A DNA stretch of 64,000 nucleotides from Paractinoplanes pyxinae (GCF_026626335.1 NZ_JAPNTZ010000003.1:620001-684000), one strand, 5' to 3'. Shown: positions 8,891 through 17,987, counted from the stretch's first letter. A program made the numbers and translations. The notes: generated by a model from the letters alone, not told the origin.

Positions 8891-10250
8891 CCGTCCCGGC
8901 CTCGGTGTCCCCGCCCCCGTCGCCGGGGTCGTCGTTCCCTCCGCCCGGGCCCTCGTTCCCGTTGCCGGGCGGCTCGGCCGAGTTGCCCGGATCCCCGGGT
9001 TCGGTGCCCGGGTCCGCGGGCTCCGACTCGTCCGGGTCGGGCGCGCTCGGCGGCTCCGAGGCCGGCTCGGAGGTCTGCGTGGGTGTCGGTGTCGGCCGCG
9101 TGGTGGTGGGACGGTTCGTCGGCTCGGTAGTGGGGCGGTCCTGGCCCCGGGTTTCCGTCGGTTCGGCCGGCGCGTTGCCGGTGCCGACCGAGCTCCGCAC
9201 CGAACTCGAGGGTGTGACCGGTCCGGGCGCCTGGTTGTCGTCGCGGTTGGCCAGGACGTACGCGGTGGCGGCGATGGCCGCGATCAGCACCAGCGCACCG
9301 GCCACAGTGGCCACGATCGTGGTGCGGCGCGGGCCCGGCGTCGCGACCGGCGCCCCCATCGGCTCGGCCAGCGTCGTCGGCGCGGGCGCCGCCGCGTAAC
9401 GCGGAGCGGCCAGGATCGCCGTCGTGTCGCCGCCCGAGACGGCGCGGTCGGCCGCCTCGGCCATCGCCGCCGCGGTCGGGAAGCGGTCGTCCGGGTTCTT
9501 GGCCATCGCCCGCATGACCAGCGCGCGCACGGCGGGAGGAACGTCGTCCGGCAGGTCGGGTGGCGTCTCGCTGAGGTGCTGCATCGCGATGGCGATGGGG
9601 TTCTCGCCGGTGAACGGCGGGTGCCCGGCCAGGCAGTGGTACGCGACCACACCCAGCGCGTAGATGTCGGCCGGCGGCCCGGTCGTCGCCTTCGACACCT
9701 GCTCGGGCGCGATGTACATGGCCGTGCCGACCACCTCGCGGGCCCCGGTCAGCGTGGACGAGCCGGCCGAGCGGGCCACGCCGAAGTCGACCAGCACCAC
9801 CGTGCCGTCGGCCTGGATGATCAGGTTGCTCGGCTTCACGTCGCGGTGCACGATGCCCGCCTCGTGCGCCGCCTCGAGCGCCCGGGCCGCCTGCGCCACG
9901 ACTGACATGGTCTCGGCCGCGGTCAGCCGGCCCCGCTCGGCGATCCGCTCGGTCAGCGGCTGGCCGTCGATCCGGGCCATCACGATATAAGCGTCGGTGC
10001 CGTCAGCGGTCTCGCCGAAGTCGTACACGTCGGCCACGCCCGGGTGGTGCAGCGCGGCCATCGACCGGGCCTCGTGGCGGAACCTCTCCTGGAAGCCGGG
10101 GTCGCCGGCCCGGTCGGCGTGCAGCGTCTTCACCGCGACGTCGCGGCCGAGCACCGTGTCGGCGGCCCGCCAGACCTCGCCCATGCCGCCGGCCGCGATC
10201 CGGTCGTCCAGCCGGTACCGGTCACCGATCAACTCACCTGGGGACGGCAT
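8868..10250 (-). CDS. membrane Ser/Thr protein kinase (Hanks type)
   Basis: A 460-residue kinase. The cytosolic catalytic domain spans residues 12-270. It has the glycine loop AAGGMGEVWRA, Lys41 in DVAVKTL, the catalytic loop HRDVKPSN (Asp137), DFG at 155-157 and the APEQ P+1 loop. One transmembrane helix (about 311-334) follows. The outer part is about 120 residues of Pro/Thr/Gly/Glu-rich low complexity with no PASTA repeat, so it may act as a wall-spanning stalk. The ATG at 10250 is fixed by AGGAGGTGGC directly upstream. It lies 57 bp after the deacetylase-glycosyltransferase gene on the same strand. Confidence 0.92.
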   Translation of the reverse strand: MPSPGELIGDRYRLDDRIAAGGMGEVWRAADTVLGRDVAVKTLHADRAGDPGFQERFRHEARSMAALHHPGVADVYDFGETADGTDAYIVMARIDGQPLTERIAERGRLTAAETMSVVAQAARALEAAHEAGIVHRDVKPSNLIIQADGTVVLVDFGVARSAGSSTLTGAREVVGTAMYIAPEQVSKATTGPPADIYALGVVAYHCLAGHPPFTGENPIAIAMQHLSETPPDLPDDVPPAVRALVMRAMAKNPDDRFPTAAAMAEAADRAVSGGDTTAILAAPRYAAAPAPTTLAEPMGAPVATPGPRRTTIVATVAGALVLIAAIAATAYVLANRDDNQAPGPVTPSSSVRSSVGTGNAPAEPTETRGQDRPTTEPTNRPTTTRPTPTPTQTSEPASEPPSAPDPDESEPADPGTEPGDPGNSAEPPGNGNEGPGGGNDDPGDGGGDTEAGTVRTSGSP

Positions 10251-10307
10251 GCCACCTCCTCTGCCCGATAGCCGATCACAACATACGCGGCGGTCCAACG
10301 ATCACGG

Positions 10308-12473
10308 TCAACGTCCGGGAACGGGCGCGGAGCTGAGATCGCCCGTGCGGTGGATCGTCTGCCATTTCAGGCGGCGCCCGGTGACCGCCGCCAGCGCCGA
10401 GTGCAGCAGCACAAGGTACATCACTTGCCGGTAGACGATCTGCTGGAGCGGCAGACTCCAGAGCGGGCGCAGCGGCTCGCGGTCGAGTCGGAAGGCCAGC
10501 ACCGCGGTCAGCACCTGCACGACCAGCATGGTCACCCAGCCGATGATCGTGATCTCGCGGTCCAGGAAGAGCAGGCCGTAGACCGCCATCAGGTCGACCA
10601 GCGGCGCCAGCAGCGGCAGCAGCACGCTGAAGAGCGCGACGAAGATCAGGGCAGGGCGGGCTTTGACGGCCCCGCGGTGCTTCCACATCGACTGCATCGT
10701 GCCGTAGCTCCACCGGTAGCGCTGGCGCCACAGCTGCTTCATGGTGGCCGGGGCCTCGGTGTAGGCGCGCGCGGTCTCCTCGTACACCACCCGCCAGCCG
10801 TCCTGGTGGATGGCCAGGGTCAGGTCGGTGTCCTCGGCCAGCGTGTCCGTGCTCAGGCCGCCCGCGCCGGTCAGCGCCGCGCGGCGGAAGGCCCCGAGCG
10901 CGCCCGGGATGGTCGGGATGCAGCCGAACGTGTCGTACAGCCGCCGGTCCAGGTTGAAGCCGATCACGTACTCGATGTGCTGCCACTTGCCGATCAGCCC
11001 GCGCCGGTTGGCCACCTTGACGTTGCCGGCCACCGCGCCCACCTTGGGGTCGGCGAACGGCTGTACGAGCCGGTGGATCGCGTCCGGCTCGACCACGGTG
11101 TCGGCGTCGACCATGACGATCAGGTCGTTGCGTGAGAGCGCCACCCCGGCGTTGAGCGCGTTGGCCTTGCCGCCGTTGGGGATGCTGACGACCCGGACGT
11201 TGCCCAGCTTCAACTGCCGCACCGCGGCCGCCGTGCCGTCGGTCGAGCCGTCGTCGACCACCAGCACCTCGACGCCGGGATGGGCCGAGAGCGCGAGCGA
11301 GCGTACGGCCGGCCCGATCGTCTTCTCCTCGTTGTACGCGGGCACGACGATCGTCACCGGCGAGGTCACCGGCAGCCCCCACGACCAGTCCGGCCCCCGC
11401 CGGTGCCGCGAGTGCCGCCACGCGAACGCGAACAGGATCAGCGTGCGGATCACGATCAGCCCGCCCGCCGTGATCAGCAGGACCCACAGCACCGCCAGCA
11501 CGGCGTCGGCCACCCGGATGGTCCCGACCAGCGCCCGCCCGCGCCACACGGCGTCGTCGGTGGCCGGCGGGTTGACCTGGCCGCCGATCGCCGCGCTGAC
11601 CGTGCTGAACCGGAAGCCGCGCTTCTGCAGCTGCGGGATCAGCCGGTCGAGGGCGGCCACGGTCTGCGAGCGGTCGCCGCCCGCGTCGTGCAGCAGCACG
11701 ATCTGACCGGCGGTGCCCTTCGGGGTCAGGTTGCGCACGATGGCGTCGGCGCCCGGCCGCTTCCAGTCCTCGCTGTCCATCGTGTCGAGCACGGTCAGGT
11801 AGCCCTGCGCGCCGACCGCCTGCACGGTCTGCCAGTCCTTGTCGGTCAGCGCGTCGGCGAACGACGAGTAGGGCGGGCGCATCAGCCGGGTGGCGCCGCC
11901 GGTGGCGTCGGCGATGGCCAGCTGGGTCTGCGAGTTCTCCATCTCGCGCCGCCACTCGGGCAGCTCGGCCAGGTCGGGGTGGGTGAAGGTGTGCCCGCCC
12001 AGCTCGTGCCCCTCGCGGGCGATCCGCTCGGCCAGGCCCGGGTGCCGCGCGACCTGCGAGCCCACGACGAAGAAGGTGGCCGGGGCGTGATGCTTGGCCA
12101 GCACGTCGAGGATCTTGGGAGTCCACTGCGGATCGGGGCCGTCGTCGAAGGTGAGCGCGATGGTCCGGGCCGGCATTTCGTACGTCTTGAGCCCGCCACC
12201 CTCGGTCAGGTCGATCACCGGTCCGCCGTCCCGGACGTTCGCCGGCACCGCGCCGTTGGCGGTCGACGCCGGGCTGGTGCCGTCCGGGCTGAAGCCGGCG
12301 TCGGTGTAGACGGAGACCAGGATGACGGTGGCCAGCAGCAGCAACACGGTGAGCCCGAGCGCGCCGGCCAGCACCCGGCGTCGCCGGATCCGCCGTTTGC
12401 GCTGCAACGGGGGCAGCAGCGAGGTCGCCTCGCCCGGGTCGTGCGGCGGCGGGGAGGACCGGTAGACGGTCAC
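10308..12473 (-). CDS. polysaccharide deacetylase (NodB) - glycosyltransferase 2 (NodC-like) fusion
   Basis: A 721-residue membrane protein. One helix (residues 34-56) precedes an extracellular NodB deacetylase domain with TFDD (Asp110, Asp111), HTFTH (His161, His165) and RPPYSS. A second helix follows, then a processive GT2 domain: VVPAYNEE, VVDDGSTDGT, VDADT, EDTDLT and RQRYRW (QxxRW site). Several C-terminal helices complete it. The layout implies synthesis of a beta-linked amino-sugar polymer, like poly-N-acetylglucosamine, and its deacetylation by one polypeptide. GTG 12473 overlaps the upstream stop (GTGA), which decides the start. Confidence 0.85.
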   Translation of the reverse strand: MTVYRSSPPPHDPGEATSLLPPLQRKRRIRRRRVLAGALGLTVLLLLATVILVSVYTDAGFSPDGTSPASTANGAVPANVRDGGPVIDLTEGGGLKTYEMPARTIALTFDDGPDPQWTPKILDVLAKHHAPATFFVVGSQVARHPGLAERIAREGHELGGHTFTHPDLAELPEWRREMENSQTQLAIADATGGATRLMRPPYSSFADALTDKDWQTVQAVGAQGYLTVLDTMDSEDWKRPGADAIVRNLTPKGTAGQIVLLHDAGGDRSQTVAALDRLIPQLQKRGFRFSTVSAAIGGQVNPPATDDAVWRGRALVGTIRVADAVLAVLWVLLITAGGLIVIRTLILFAFAWRHSRHRRGPDWSWGLPVTSPVTIVVPAYNEEKTIGPAVRSLALSAHPGVEVLVVDDGSTDGTAAAVRQLKLGNVRVVSIPNGGKANALNAGVALSRNDLIVMVDADTVVEPDAIHRLVQPFADPKVGAVAGNVKVANRRGLIGKWQHIEYVIGFNLDRRLYDTFGCIPTIPGALGAFRRAALTGAGGLSTDTLAEDTDLTLAIHQDGWRVVYEETARAYTEAPATMKQLWRQRYRWSYGTMQSMWKHRGAVKARPALIFVALFSVLLPLLAPLVDLMAVYGLLFLDREITIIGWVTMLVVQVLTAVLAFRLDREPLRPLWSLPLQQIVYRQVMYLVLLHSALAAVTGRRLKWQTIHRTGDLSSAPVPGR

Positions 12474-12856
12474 CGCGGGCAGCTCGCGGCGGGCGCGGCG
12501 CTCGGGCACGGCTGGCGCGCTGGGGGCCGGGCCGGTTCGATCAGCTGCGTCACCCAGATCGTGATCAGGGCCAGGACAAGAACAATCCCCATCGCGTACG
12601 CCGTCCGGCGCAGCCACCGGCGCCGGCCGCCGGTGGGATCGACGAAGACCGGCGGCGGCCCGGCCGCGCCGACGGCGAACATCTCCGTCTTGGCGTTCTC
12701 GGGCAGCGGCGCCTTACCCACCGCGCGCCCGACCCGGGCCCGCCCGACGTTTTGTTCCTTCCCGACGCCGTCGGCGCTGCGTTCCTTTCCCGCGCCGTCG
12801 ACGCCTCGTTCCTTTCCCACGCCATCGACGCTAGAAGATGTCGGACCGATGCGCAC
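12470..12856 (-). CDS. small single-helix membrane protein coupled to the deacetylase/glycosyltransferase
   Basis: A 128-residue protein of no recognised family. The N-terminus holds three 9-residue repeats (VDGVGKERG-like). A Pro/Gly-rich stretch (about 55-75), an arginine-rich stop-transfer segment and one helix, YAMGIVLVLALITIWVTQL, follow, then a short Pro/Cys tail. It ends in a GTGA overlap with the synthase fusion, so it may be an accessory subunit of that complex. Polysaccharide synthases of the Pga type use small membrane partners, but I see no sequence evidence of homology. The true start could be downstream of the repeats. Confidence 0.55.
   Translation of the reverse strand: MRIGPTSSSVDGVGKERGVDGAGKERSADGVGKEQNVGRARVGRAVGKAPLPENAKTEMFAVGAAGPPPVFVDPTGGRRRWLRRTAYAMGIVLVLALITIWVTQLIEPARPPARQPCPSAAPAASCPR
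12754..12834. repeat. 27-bp tandem repeat, three copies, inside a coding region
   Basis: Units begin at 12754, 12781 and 12808, each starting GTTCCTT. They encode the 9-residue repeats of the small membrane protein. The unit length is a multiple of three. Confidence 0.75.
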
Positions 12857-12874
12857 TTTGTGGTGGTGCCCCCG

Positions 12875-13810
12875 TCACACCATGCTTTCGCCGGCCGCGA
12901 CGATCGCCTCCTCGGCGCTGCGCGGGGTCCAGCCGAGCACCCGGCGGGCCTTCTCGCTGGACACCCGGCGGGCGTACCCGAGGTCGGCCCGCATGGCCGG
13001 CGGCACCTCGTCGTCGGCGAGCACCCGGGTCGGCACCTTGTCGGCCGCGCTGCCCAGATGCCTGCGCAGGATGGCGCCGATCTCGGCCATCGGGATCGCC
13101 GGGCCGTCCGCGACGAGGAACCGCTGGCCGGCCGCGCCCTCGGCGGTCATCGCGGCCACGTGGGCGCTCGCCACATCCCGGACGTCGACGATCGGGATCC
13201 ACAGGTCGGGGAACCCGGGCATCGCGCCGGAGAGGATCGACTGCACGATGTGGTTGGCCCCCGAGACCGCGCCGCCCCGGGCCGGCCCCATCACCGCGAC
13301 GGGCAGGATCGTGGTCAGCTCCATGGAACCCCGGTCGAAGTCCCAGGCGGCCCGCTCGGCCAGGGTCTTGCTGCGGCCGTAGGCGTCGGTGCCCGGCCCG
13401 TCGAGCACGGTCCAGTCGTCCTCGGTGAAGACGTGGTCGTCGTGCGGGTGCCCCCAGCCCACGGCGTGGAAGGCCGAGGTGAGCACGACCCGCCGGACGC
13501 CGGCGTCGCGGGCGGCGCGCAGCACCCGCAGCGTGCCCTCACGGGCCGGGACGATCAGGTCGTCCTCGTTCTCCACGTGACCGGGGGCGACGGGCGAGGC
13601 GACGTGCAGCACGTAGTCGCAGCCGCGGACGGCGTCGGCCCACCCGTCGTCGCTGAGCAGGTCGGCCGCCACGAAGGTGACCCCGTCGAGGGTGGGCGCC
13701 CGGTCGAGGGAGCGCACGGTCGCCCGTACGTCGTAGCCCCGCTCGACCAGCAGGGAGATGCAGTGCCCGGCGATGAAGCCGGATCCGCCGGTGACAAGAA
13801 CAGTGGTCAT
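12875..13810 (-). CDS. NAD(P)-dependent extended SDR (dihydroflavonol reductase-like)
   Basis: A 311-residue Rossmann-fold oxidoreductase. The nucleotide-binding motif is TGGSGFIAG (7-15), the catalytic Ser is in LTSAFHAVGWG (Ser112) and the YxxxK pair is Tyr144/Lys148 in DAYGRSK. Features such as HVASPV and GTLRVLRAARDAGVRRVV place it among DFR/aldehyde-reductase-like extended SDRs rather than sugar epimerases. It is divergent from an XRE regulator 88 bp away, its likely controller. ATG 13819 is an alternative start with no better ribosome site. The substrate is unknown. Confidence 0.85.
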   Translation of the reverse strand: MTTVLVTGGSGFIAGHCISLLVERGYDVRATVRSLDRAPTLDGVTFVAADLLSDDGWADAVRGCDYVLHVASPVAPGHVENEDDLIVPAREGTLRVLRAARDAGVRRVVLTSAFHAVGWGHPHDDHVFTEDDWTVLDGPGTDAYGRSKTLAERAAWDFDRGSMELTTILPVAVMGPARGGAVSGANHIVQSILSGAMPGFPDLWIPIVDVRDVASAHVAAMTAEGAAGQRFLVADGPAIPMAEIGAILRRHLGSAADKVPTRVLADDEVPPAMRADLGYARRVSSEKARRVLGWTPRSAEEAIVAAGESMV

Positions 13811-13898
13811 GCCGACCATGGTGGCCCCGCCGCCGGGGCACAGGGAGGGGTTCGTCAGACCCCCTCACATCGCGTTCGCTCCGCCTACGGTTGAGGGC

Positions 13899-14792
13899 AT
13901 GACCGAGCTGGGAGCCTTCTTGCGGGCCCGGCGCGAGCTCGTGACTCCGCAGGAGGCGGGCCTGCCGGTGGTGGGGGTGCGCCGGGTGCCCGGGCTGCGC
14001 CGCGAGGAGGTCGCGCTGCTGGCCGGCATCAGCGCCGACTACTACCTGCGCCTCGAGAAGGGCCGCGTCCGTCATCCGTCCGTGCAGGTGCTCGAGGCGC
14101 TGGCCCGGGTGCTGCGGCTCGACGACGATTCCCGTACGCACCTGGTGGGTCTCGGTTCGCCGCGGCCCCGCCGTGCCCGCGCCCGCCGCCGTGAGGTCGT
14201 GCCGCCGAGCACGGCCGCCCTGGTCGCGATGCTGCCGCTGCCGGCCTTCGTCGAGGGCAAGTTCATGGACGTGCTGGCGGCCAATCCGCTGGCCACGGCG
14301 CTCTCGCCGCGGATCGTGCCCGGCGCCAACCGCCTGCGTGACGTGCTGCTCGACGAGGGCGAGCAGGCCTTGATCCCGTACTGGGAAGAGGGCGCGGCCA
14401 TCATGGTGGCTCACCTGCGCGAAGCGGCCGGCGCCGACACGGACGAGCCGCGCCTGGTCGAGCTGGTCGGCGAGCTCTCGGTGGCCAGCCCGCTGTTCCG
14501 CCGGTTGTGGGCCCGCCACGACGTCCGTCACCGCGGCGGCGCCGCCGTCCCGTTCGAGCACCCGTCGGTCGGCCGGCTGACCCTGCACCGCGAGAAGCTC
14601 CAGATCAGCGACACCGACGGCATGATGCTGGTGATCTACCACCCCGAGCCCGGGACGGCCGACGCCGACAAGCTGGCGCTGCTGGGTTCAGCCGTGGCGC
14701 AGGCGGTTCCACAGGTCGGCGCCGTGGCTGGTGGCCTCGGGGGCGGCCGCGCGCAGGCTGAACGATCGGTCGCGGTCGGCCCGCAGGAATAG
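13899..14792 (+). CDS. XRE-family regulator with MmyB-like ligand-binding domain
   Basis: A 297-residue regulator. The helix-turn-helix (about residues 5-70) reads LGAFLRARRELVTPQ to VPGLRREEVALLAGISADYY and LRLEKGR. The C-terminal domain (about 100-280), with ALVAMLPLPAFVEGKFMDVL, NPLATALSP and REKLQISDTDGMMLVIYHPE, is the MmyB-like domain that binds fatty-acid-like ligands in characterised relatives. It faces the SDR gene, so it probably regulates it, often as an activator. Its last 105 bp lie antisense to the end of the convergent MutS-like gene. Confidence 0.9.
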   Translation: MTELGAFLRARRELVTPQEAGLPVVGVRRVPGLRREEVALLAGISADYYLRLEKGRVRHPSVQVLEALARVLRLDDDSRTHLVGLGSPRPRRARARRREVVPPSTAALVAMLPLPAFVEGKFMDVLAANPLATALSPRIVPGANRLRDVLLDEGEQALIPYWEEGAAIMVAHLREAAGADTDEPRLVELVGELSVASPLFRRLWARHDVRHRGGAAVPFEHPSVGRLTLHREKLQISDTDGMMLVIYHPEPGTADADKLALLGSAVAQAVPQVGAVAGGLGGGRAQAERSVAVGPQE

Positions 14793-16142
14793 GGCGGGGA
14801 AGCGGTCCCGGTCCTCGTAACCGCTGCTCGCCAGCTCGTGCAGGTGGGTCACGAACACGACGGTGACGCCGGTTTCGGTCAGGGCGTCGACCAGGTGGCG
14901 GGCGACGGCCGACCCTTCGCGCTCGTTCGTCGACTGGAACGACTCGTTGCACAGCAGCAGGCTGTGCGGTCCCAGGACGCCGGTCAGCTCCGACATGCGC
15001 CGCAGCTCCTCGTCGAACTTGCTGCCGGCGTCCTCGTCCTGGGTGAAGTGGGTGAACACGCCGGCCCGGGCCGAGGTGGTGAGGCTGGTGGCGGCCACGT
15101 GCAGGCCGGCCCCGGCCATCAGGCCGGCGAGGCCGACGCTGCGCAGGAACGTCGACTTGCCGCCCCGGTTGGCCCCCGTCACCATGATCAGCTTCATGCC
15201 GTCGGCGTCGAGATCGTTGCCGACCACGGGCTGGTCGAGGCGGAGCTGCAGGCTCGGGTCGTACAACCCGCGGGCGCTGAACTCGCCCGATTCGGCGTCG
15301 TGCACCGCCGGCAGGCAGACGGGCGCGCCCCGGGCGGTCAGAGCCTCGCGCAGGTTCAGACACCCCAGGTAGAAGGCCACATCCGTACGCAATGAAGTGA
15401 AGAACGACAGCACCTGAGCGGCCGAGTGGTCGGCGGCCCCGGCCAGCCCGGCCAGTGCCTGGTCGCGCAGCGAGCTCACGGCGCGGTGGCCGGCCTCGTC
15501 GCCGTGCGGGATCTTGTAGCTCGCGGTGGGGCCGCCGGCGGCCGGGCCGCGACGGAAGAGCCCGCGCGACCGCGGGAGGGGCTGGCGTACGGCGAAGGAC
15601 TCGCTCTCATTGCCCGCGCCCAGCCGAGCCGAGACGAGCAGGTCACCGCGCATGTTCAGCCGGCCGAGCAGGGTGGTGACCGAGCTCAGGTAGGCCTCGT
15701 CGAGCTGGTCGGTCACCGTCGCGAAGAACTCGGTGAGGCCGGCTGACGACACGCGCGCCCGGTTCTGCTCGGCGACCTCGCGCAGTTCCCGCAGCAGGGG
15801 AACGAAGGCGGTCAGGGTGGCGATCGAGCGGTTCAGCACCGTTTCCGGCGTGGTGAAGAAGACCGCACGGGCCGCTTCCCGCTGCGCGTCGACGGCCCGT
15901 CCGCCCAGGTCGTAGAGGCGGCGGCCCAGCTCGGGCCGCTGCTCGAAGTCGCTGAGGACAGCCTGCCGGCGAGCGACCTGCCCGGCGCCGGGCGGCACGG
16001 CGAGCAGCACAGCCCGGGCCGCTTCGGCGATCTCCGCGTCGCCCGCCGCCATGGCGTCGATCACGGCGTCGAGTCCCAGGTCTTCGGCGGTACGGTCCGC
16101 GAAGGGCGCGATGTCGCCGGCGTTCACCAGGCCGGGCTTCAT
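14688..16142 (-). CDS. MutS-family ATPase, shortened, second of a tandem pair
   Basis: A 484-residue protein with a helical lever-like region (1-250) and a MutS domain V ATPase. The Walker A loop is GANRGGKST (323-331). Walker B reads SLLLCNESF, where Asn399-Glu400 replaces the usual Asp-Glu. VVFVTHLHEL supplies the H-loop. It lacks the mismatch-binding domain I, the connector and any Smr nuclease domain, so it is neither MutS nor MutS2. The ATG overlaps the stop of the partner gene (ATGA). The two probably form a heterodimer, but its role is unknown. Confidence 0.8.
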   Translation of the reverse strand: MKPGLVNAGDIAPFADRTAEDLGLDAVIDAMAAGDAEIAEAARAVLLAVPPGAGQVARRQAVLSDFEQRPELGRRLYDLGGRAVDAQREAARAVFFTTPETVLNRSIATLTAFVPLLRELREVAEQNRARVSSAGLTEFFATVTDQLDEAYLSSVTTLLGRLNMRGDLLVSARLGAGNESESFAVRQPLPRSRGLFRRGPAAGGPTASYKIPHGDEAGHRAVSSLRDQALAGLAGAADHSAAQVLSFFTSLRTDVAFYLGCLNLREALTARGAPVCLPAVHDAESGEFSARGLYDPSLQLRLDQPVVGNDLDADGMKLIMVTGANRGGKSTFLRSVGLAGLMAGAGLHVAATSLTTSARAGVFTHFTQDEDAGSKFDEELRRMSELTGVLGPHSLLLCNESFQSTNEREGSAVARHLVDALTETGVTVVFVTHLHELASSGYEDRDRFPALFLRADRDRSFSLRAAAPEATSHGADLWNRLRHG

Positions 16143-17698
16143 GAACGACTCCGTAGCTGGTCCCGGGTCAGCCCGTACTTGGCGGCCAGGGCGACGGCGT
16201 GGGCCGCACCGTCGGCCCGGCCCCGGCTGACCTTGAAGGTGCGGGCCGTCACGTCGTGCTCGTCGATGCCGGCGACCAGCGAGACGACCCGCGGGTCGAG
16301 CCGGGACAGCTCGTCGATGAAGGTGACGCACACGCCGATCGCACCCGCGTCGAGAACGGTCCGCAGCACGTCGGTGCTCATGGCCCGCGCGTCGACCCAG
16401 GTGGTCGAGCTGAACATCTCGTTGAGGATCACCACCGAGCGGGGACCCACCTCGGTCAGCAGCCCCGCCATGCGGTTGACCTCGTCCTCGAGCCGGCTCT
16501 CGAGGTCACCGGCGCGGTCCCCCCGGTCGAAGTGGGTGAGGATGGCGTCCGGCGGGTGCAGCACCGCGGAGCAGCCCGGCACAGGCAGGCCGAGCGCCGC
16601 CAGATGGTAGAGCTGTCCCACCGTACGGGCGAACGTTGTTTTGCCGCCTTGGTTGGGCCCGGTGACCACCAGCATCTGCTCGCCCTCGGCCAGGTCGGCG
16701 TCGTTGGTGACGGGCGGGCTTCGGCGGGCCAGCATCAAATCGTACGTCTCGGTGACGTGCAGCGCGGGCTCGGGCCTCATCTCGGGCAGGCACGTCTGTT
16801 CCGCCGCCGTGAACGCGAGCCAGGACAGCGCGAACTGAAGGTCCCGCTCCACCACACCGACCGCCGACGGCCACACCGTGGGGTGGTCGTCCAGGAACTT
16901 CCCGACCCGCTCGAACACGTCCGGGAACAGCTGCACGACCAGGTCGAGAACCGCCCCCTGCAGCTGCCCCATCTCGGCCCCGGCCCGCAGATCAAACTCG
17001 TGCGCCGCCACTGCGCCATCACTGCCGAACCGCGCGAAGAGCGAAAGAGTGGCCGCGCCCAGGTCTTCCTGCCCCGAGAACGGCCCGGCGACCACCTCAG
17101 CCCCCGACAGCGTCAAGGTGTATTCGAGTTCGCCAAGCTCTGTCAGAAGACCTCGAGCCCCCGCAGCCAGCCCCGCGAAGCCCGAGCCCGCCTGGTACTG
17201 CCGCAGCCAGGCCAGCCACCCCCGCATCCCCTCCGACGACGGCTCCGCCCCCTCAAGCGCCGCTGCCGCCGCATCAATGACGTCCGCATACCCAGCAATG
17301 GCGTTGAGCCGAAGCCGCTGCGACCGCTGCCGATGCCGAACCCGCCCCGCCGCCGCAAGCTGCCGCTCAACCCGATCCAGCCCGTCACAGAACGCTTGCA
17401 TCGCCGCCCGCAGCCCTTCGTCGGCCAGATCGGCAAACACCGCCTGCCGCCGCCGAACGGCACTCACACTGCCGAGGCGAGCCCGATAAGCCGGCTGCAG
17501 GTTGTGCCTCTCCCGCCCACCGGTAACGGCCTCAACAAGCTGATCAAGGTGAAGGTCCGGGAAGTAGGCGGGGGCGGGCGCTTCATCGGCCAGCCGAGCA
17601 CTGTCATCGCCCGCGACCACATACAGACCGCCAAAATCTGCCGCAGCCTGCGCAAACTCACTCACCCCAAGATCGTATGCGACCGCCAACCCCGCCAC
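16139..17698 (-). CDS. MutS-family ATPase, shortened, first of a tandem pair
   Basis: A 519-residue paralogue of the gene downstream. The helical core (about residues 60-330) is followed by the ATPase with Walker A GPNQGGKTT (347-355). A helix resembling the MutS signature (AILTHFDRGD, LEDEVNRM) follows, then a Walker B SVVILNEMFSSTT in which Asn426-Glu427 replaces Asp-Glu. VTFIDEL replaces the usual THxxEL, so the H-loop histidine is missing here while it is kept in the partner. The start is GTG 17698; in-frame GTGs a few codons later are alternatives. Functional asymmetry between the two ATPases is likely. Confidence 0.8.
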   Translation of the reverse strand: MAGLAVAYDLGVSEFAQAAADFGGLYVVAGDDSARLADEAPAPAYFPDLHLDQLVEAVTGGRERHNLQPAYRARLGSVSAVRRRQAVFADLADEGLRAAMQAFCDGLDRVERQLAAAGRVRHRQRSQRLRLNAIAGYADVIDAAAAALEGAEPSSEGMRGWLAWLRQYQAGSGFAGLAAGARGLLTELGELEYTLTLSGAEVVAGPFSGQEDLGAATLSLFARFGSDGAVAAHEFDLRAGAEMGQLQGAVLDLVVQLFPDVFERVGKFLDDHPTVWPSAVGVVERDLQFALSWLAFTAAEQTCLPEMRPEPALHVTETYDLMLARRSPPVTNDADLAEGEQMLVVTGPNQGGKTTFARTVGQLYHLAALGLPVPGCSAVLHPPDAILTHFDRGDRAGDLESRLEDEVNRMAGLLTEVGPRSVVILNEMFSSTTWVDARAMSTDVLRTVLDAGAIGVCVTFIDELSRLDPRVVSLVAGIDEHDVTARTFKVSRGRADGAAHAVALAAKYGLTRDQLRSRS

Positions 17699-17759
17699 CC
17701 CAACACACCACCCGACCGCCGCCGCGACCGCCCGCCCTATGCCGCGCTGGGTTGATCAT

Positions 17760-17880
17760 CGCCGGGGGCCGGGGGCCGGGGGCCGGGGGCCGGGGGCCGG
17801 GGGCCGGGGGCCGGGGGCCGGGGGCCGGGGGCCGGGGGCCGGGGGCCGGGGGCCGGGGGCCCGGGGCCGGGGGCCGGTGG
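17760..17880 (+). repeat. (CCGGGGG)n heptanucleotide tandem repeat
   Basis: About sixteen nearly perfect copies of a 7-bp G5CC unit lie directly upstream of the MutS-like gene pair. They decay into GGTGGCC/GGTCGCC variants up to about 17980. The plus strand presents G5 tracts every 7 bases, well suited to G-quadruplex formation and replication slippage. No gene is supported here; open frames crossing it are by-products of the repeat. Confidence 0.9.
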
Positions 17881-17987
17881 CCGGTGGCCGGGGGCTGGTG
17901 GCTGGTGGCCGGTCGCGGGTCGCCGGTCGCTGGTCGCCTTTCACAGGTCGCTGGTGGCTGGTGGCCGGTGGCTGGCCGCTACGTTCC

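Noticed and set aside
12875..13810. Candidate HldD (ADP-heptose epimerase) for the heptose cluster
   Set aside because: Its motifs fit dihydroflavonol-reductase-like SDRs, it lies 16 kb from the cluster, and it pairs with its own XRE regulator.
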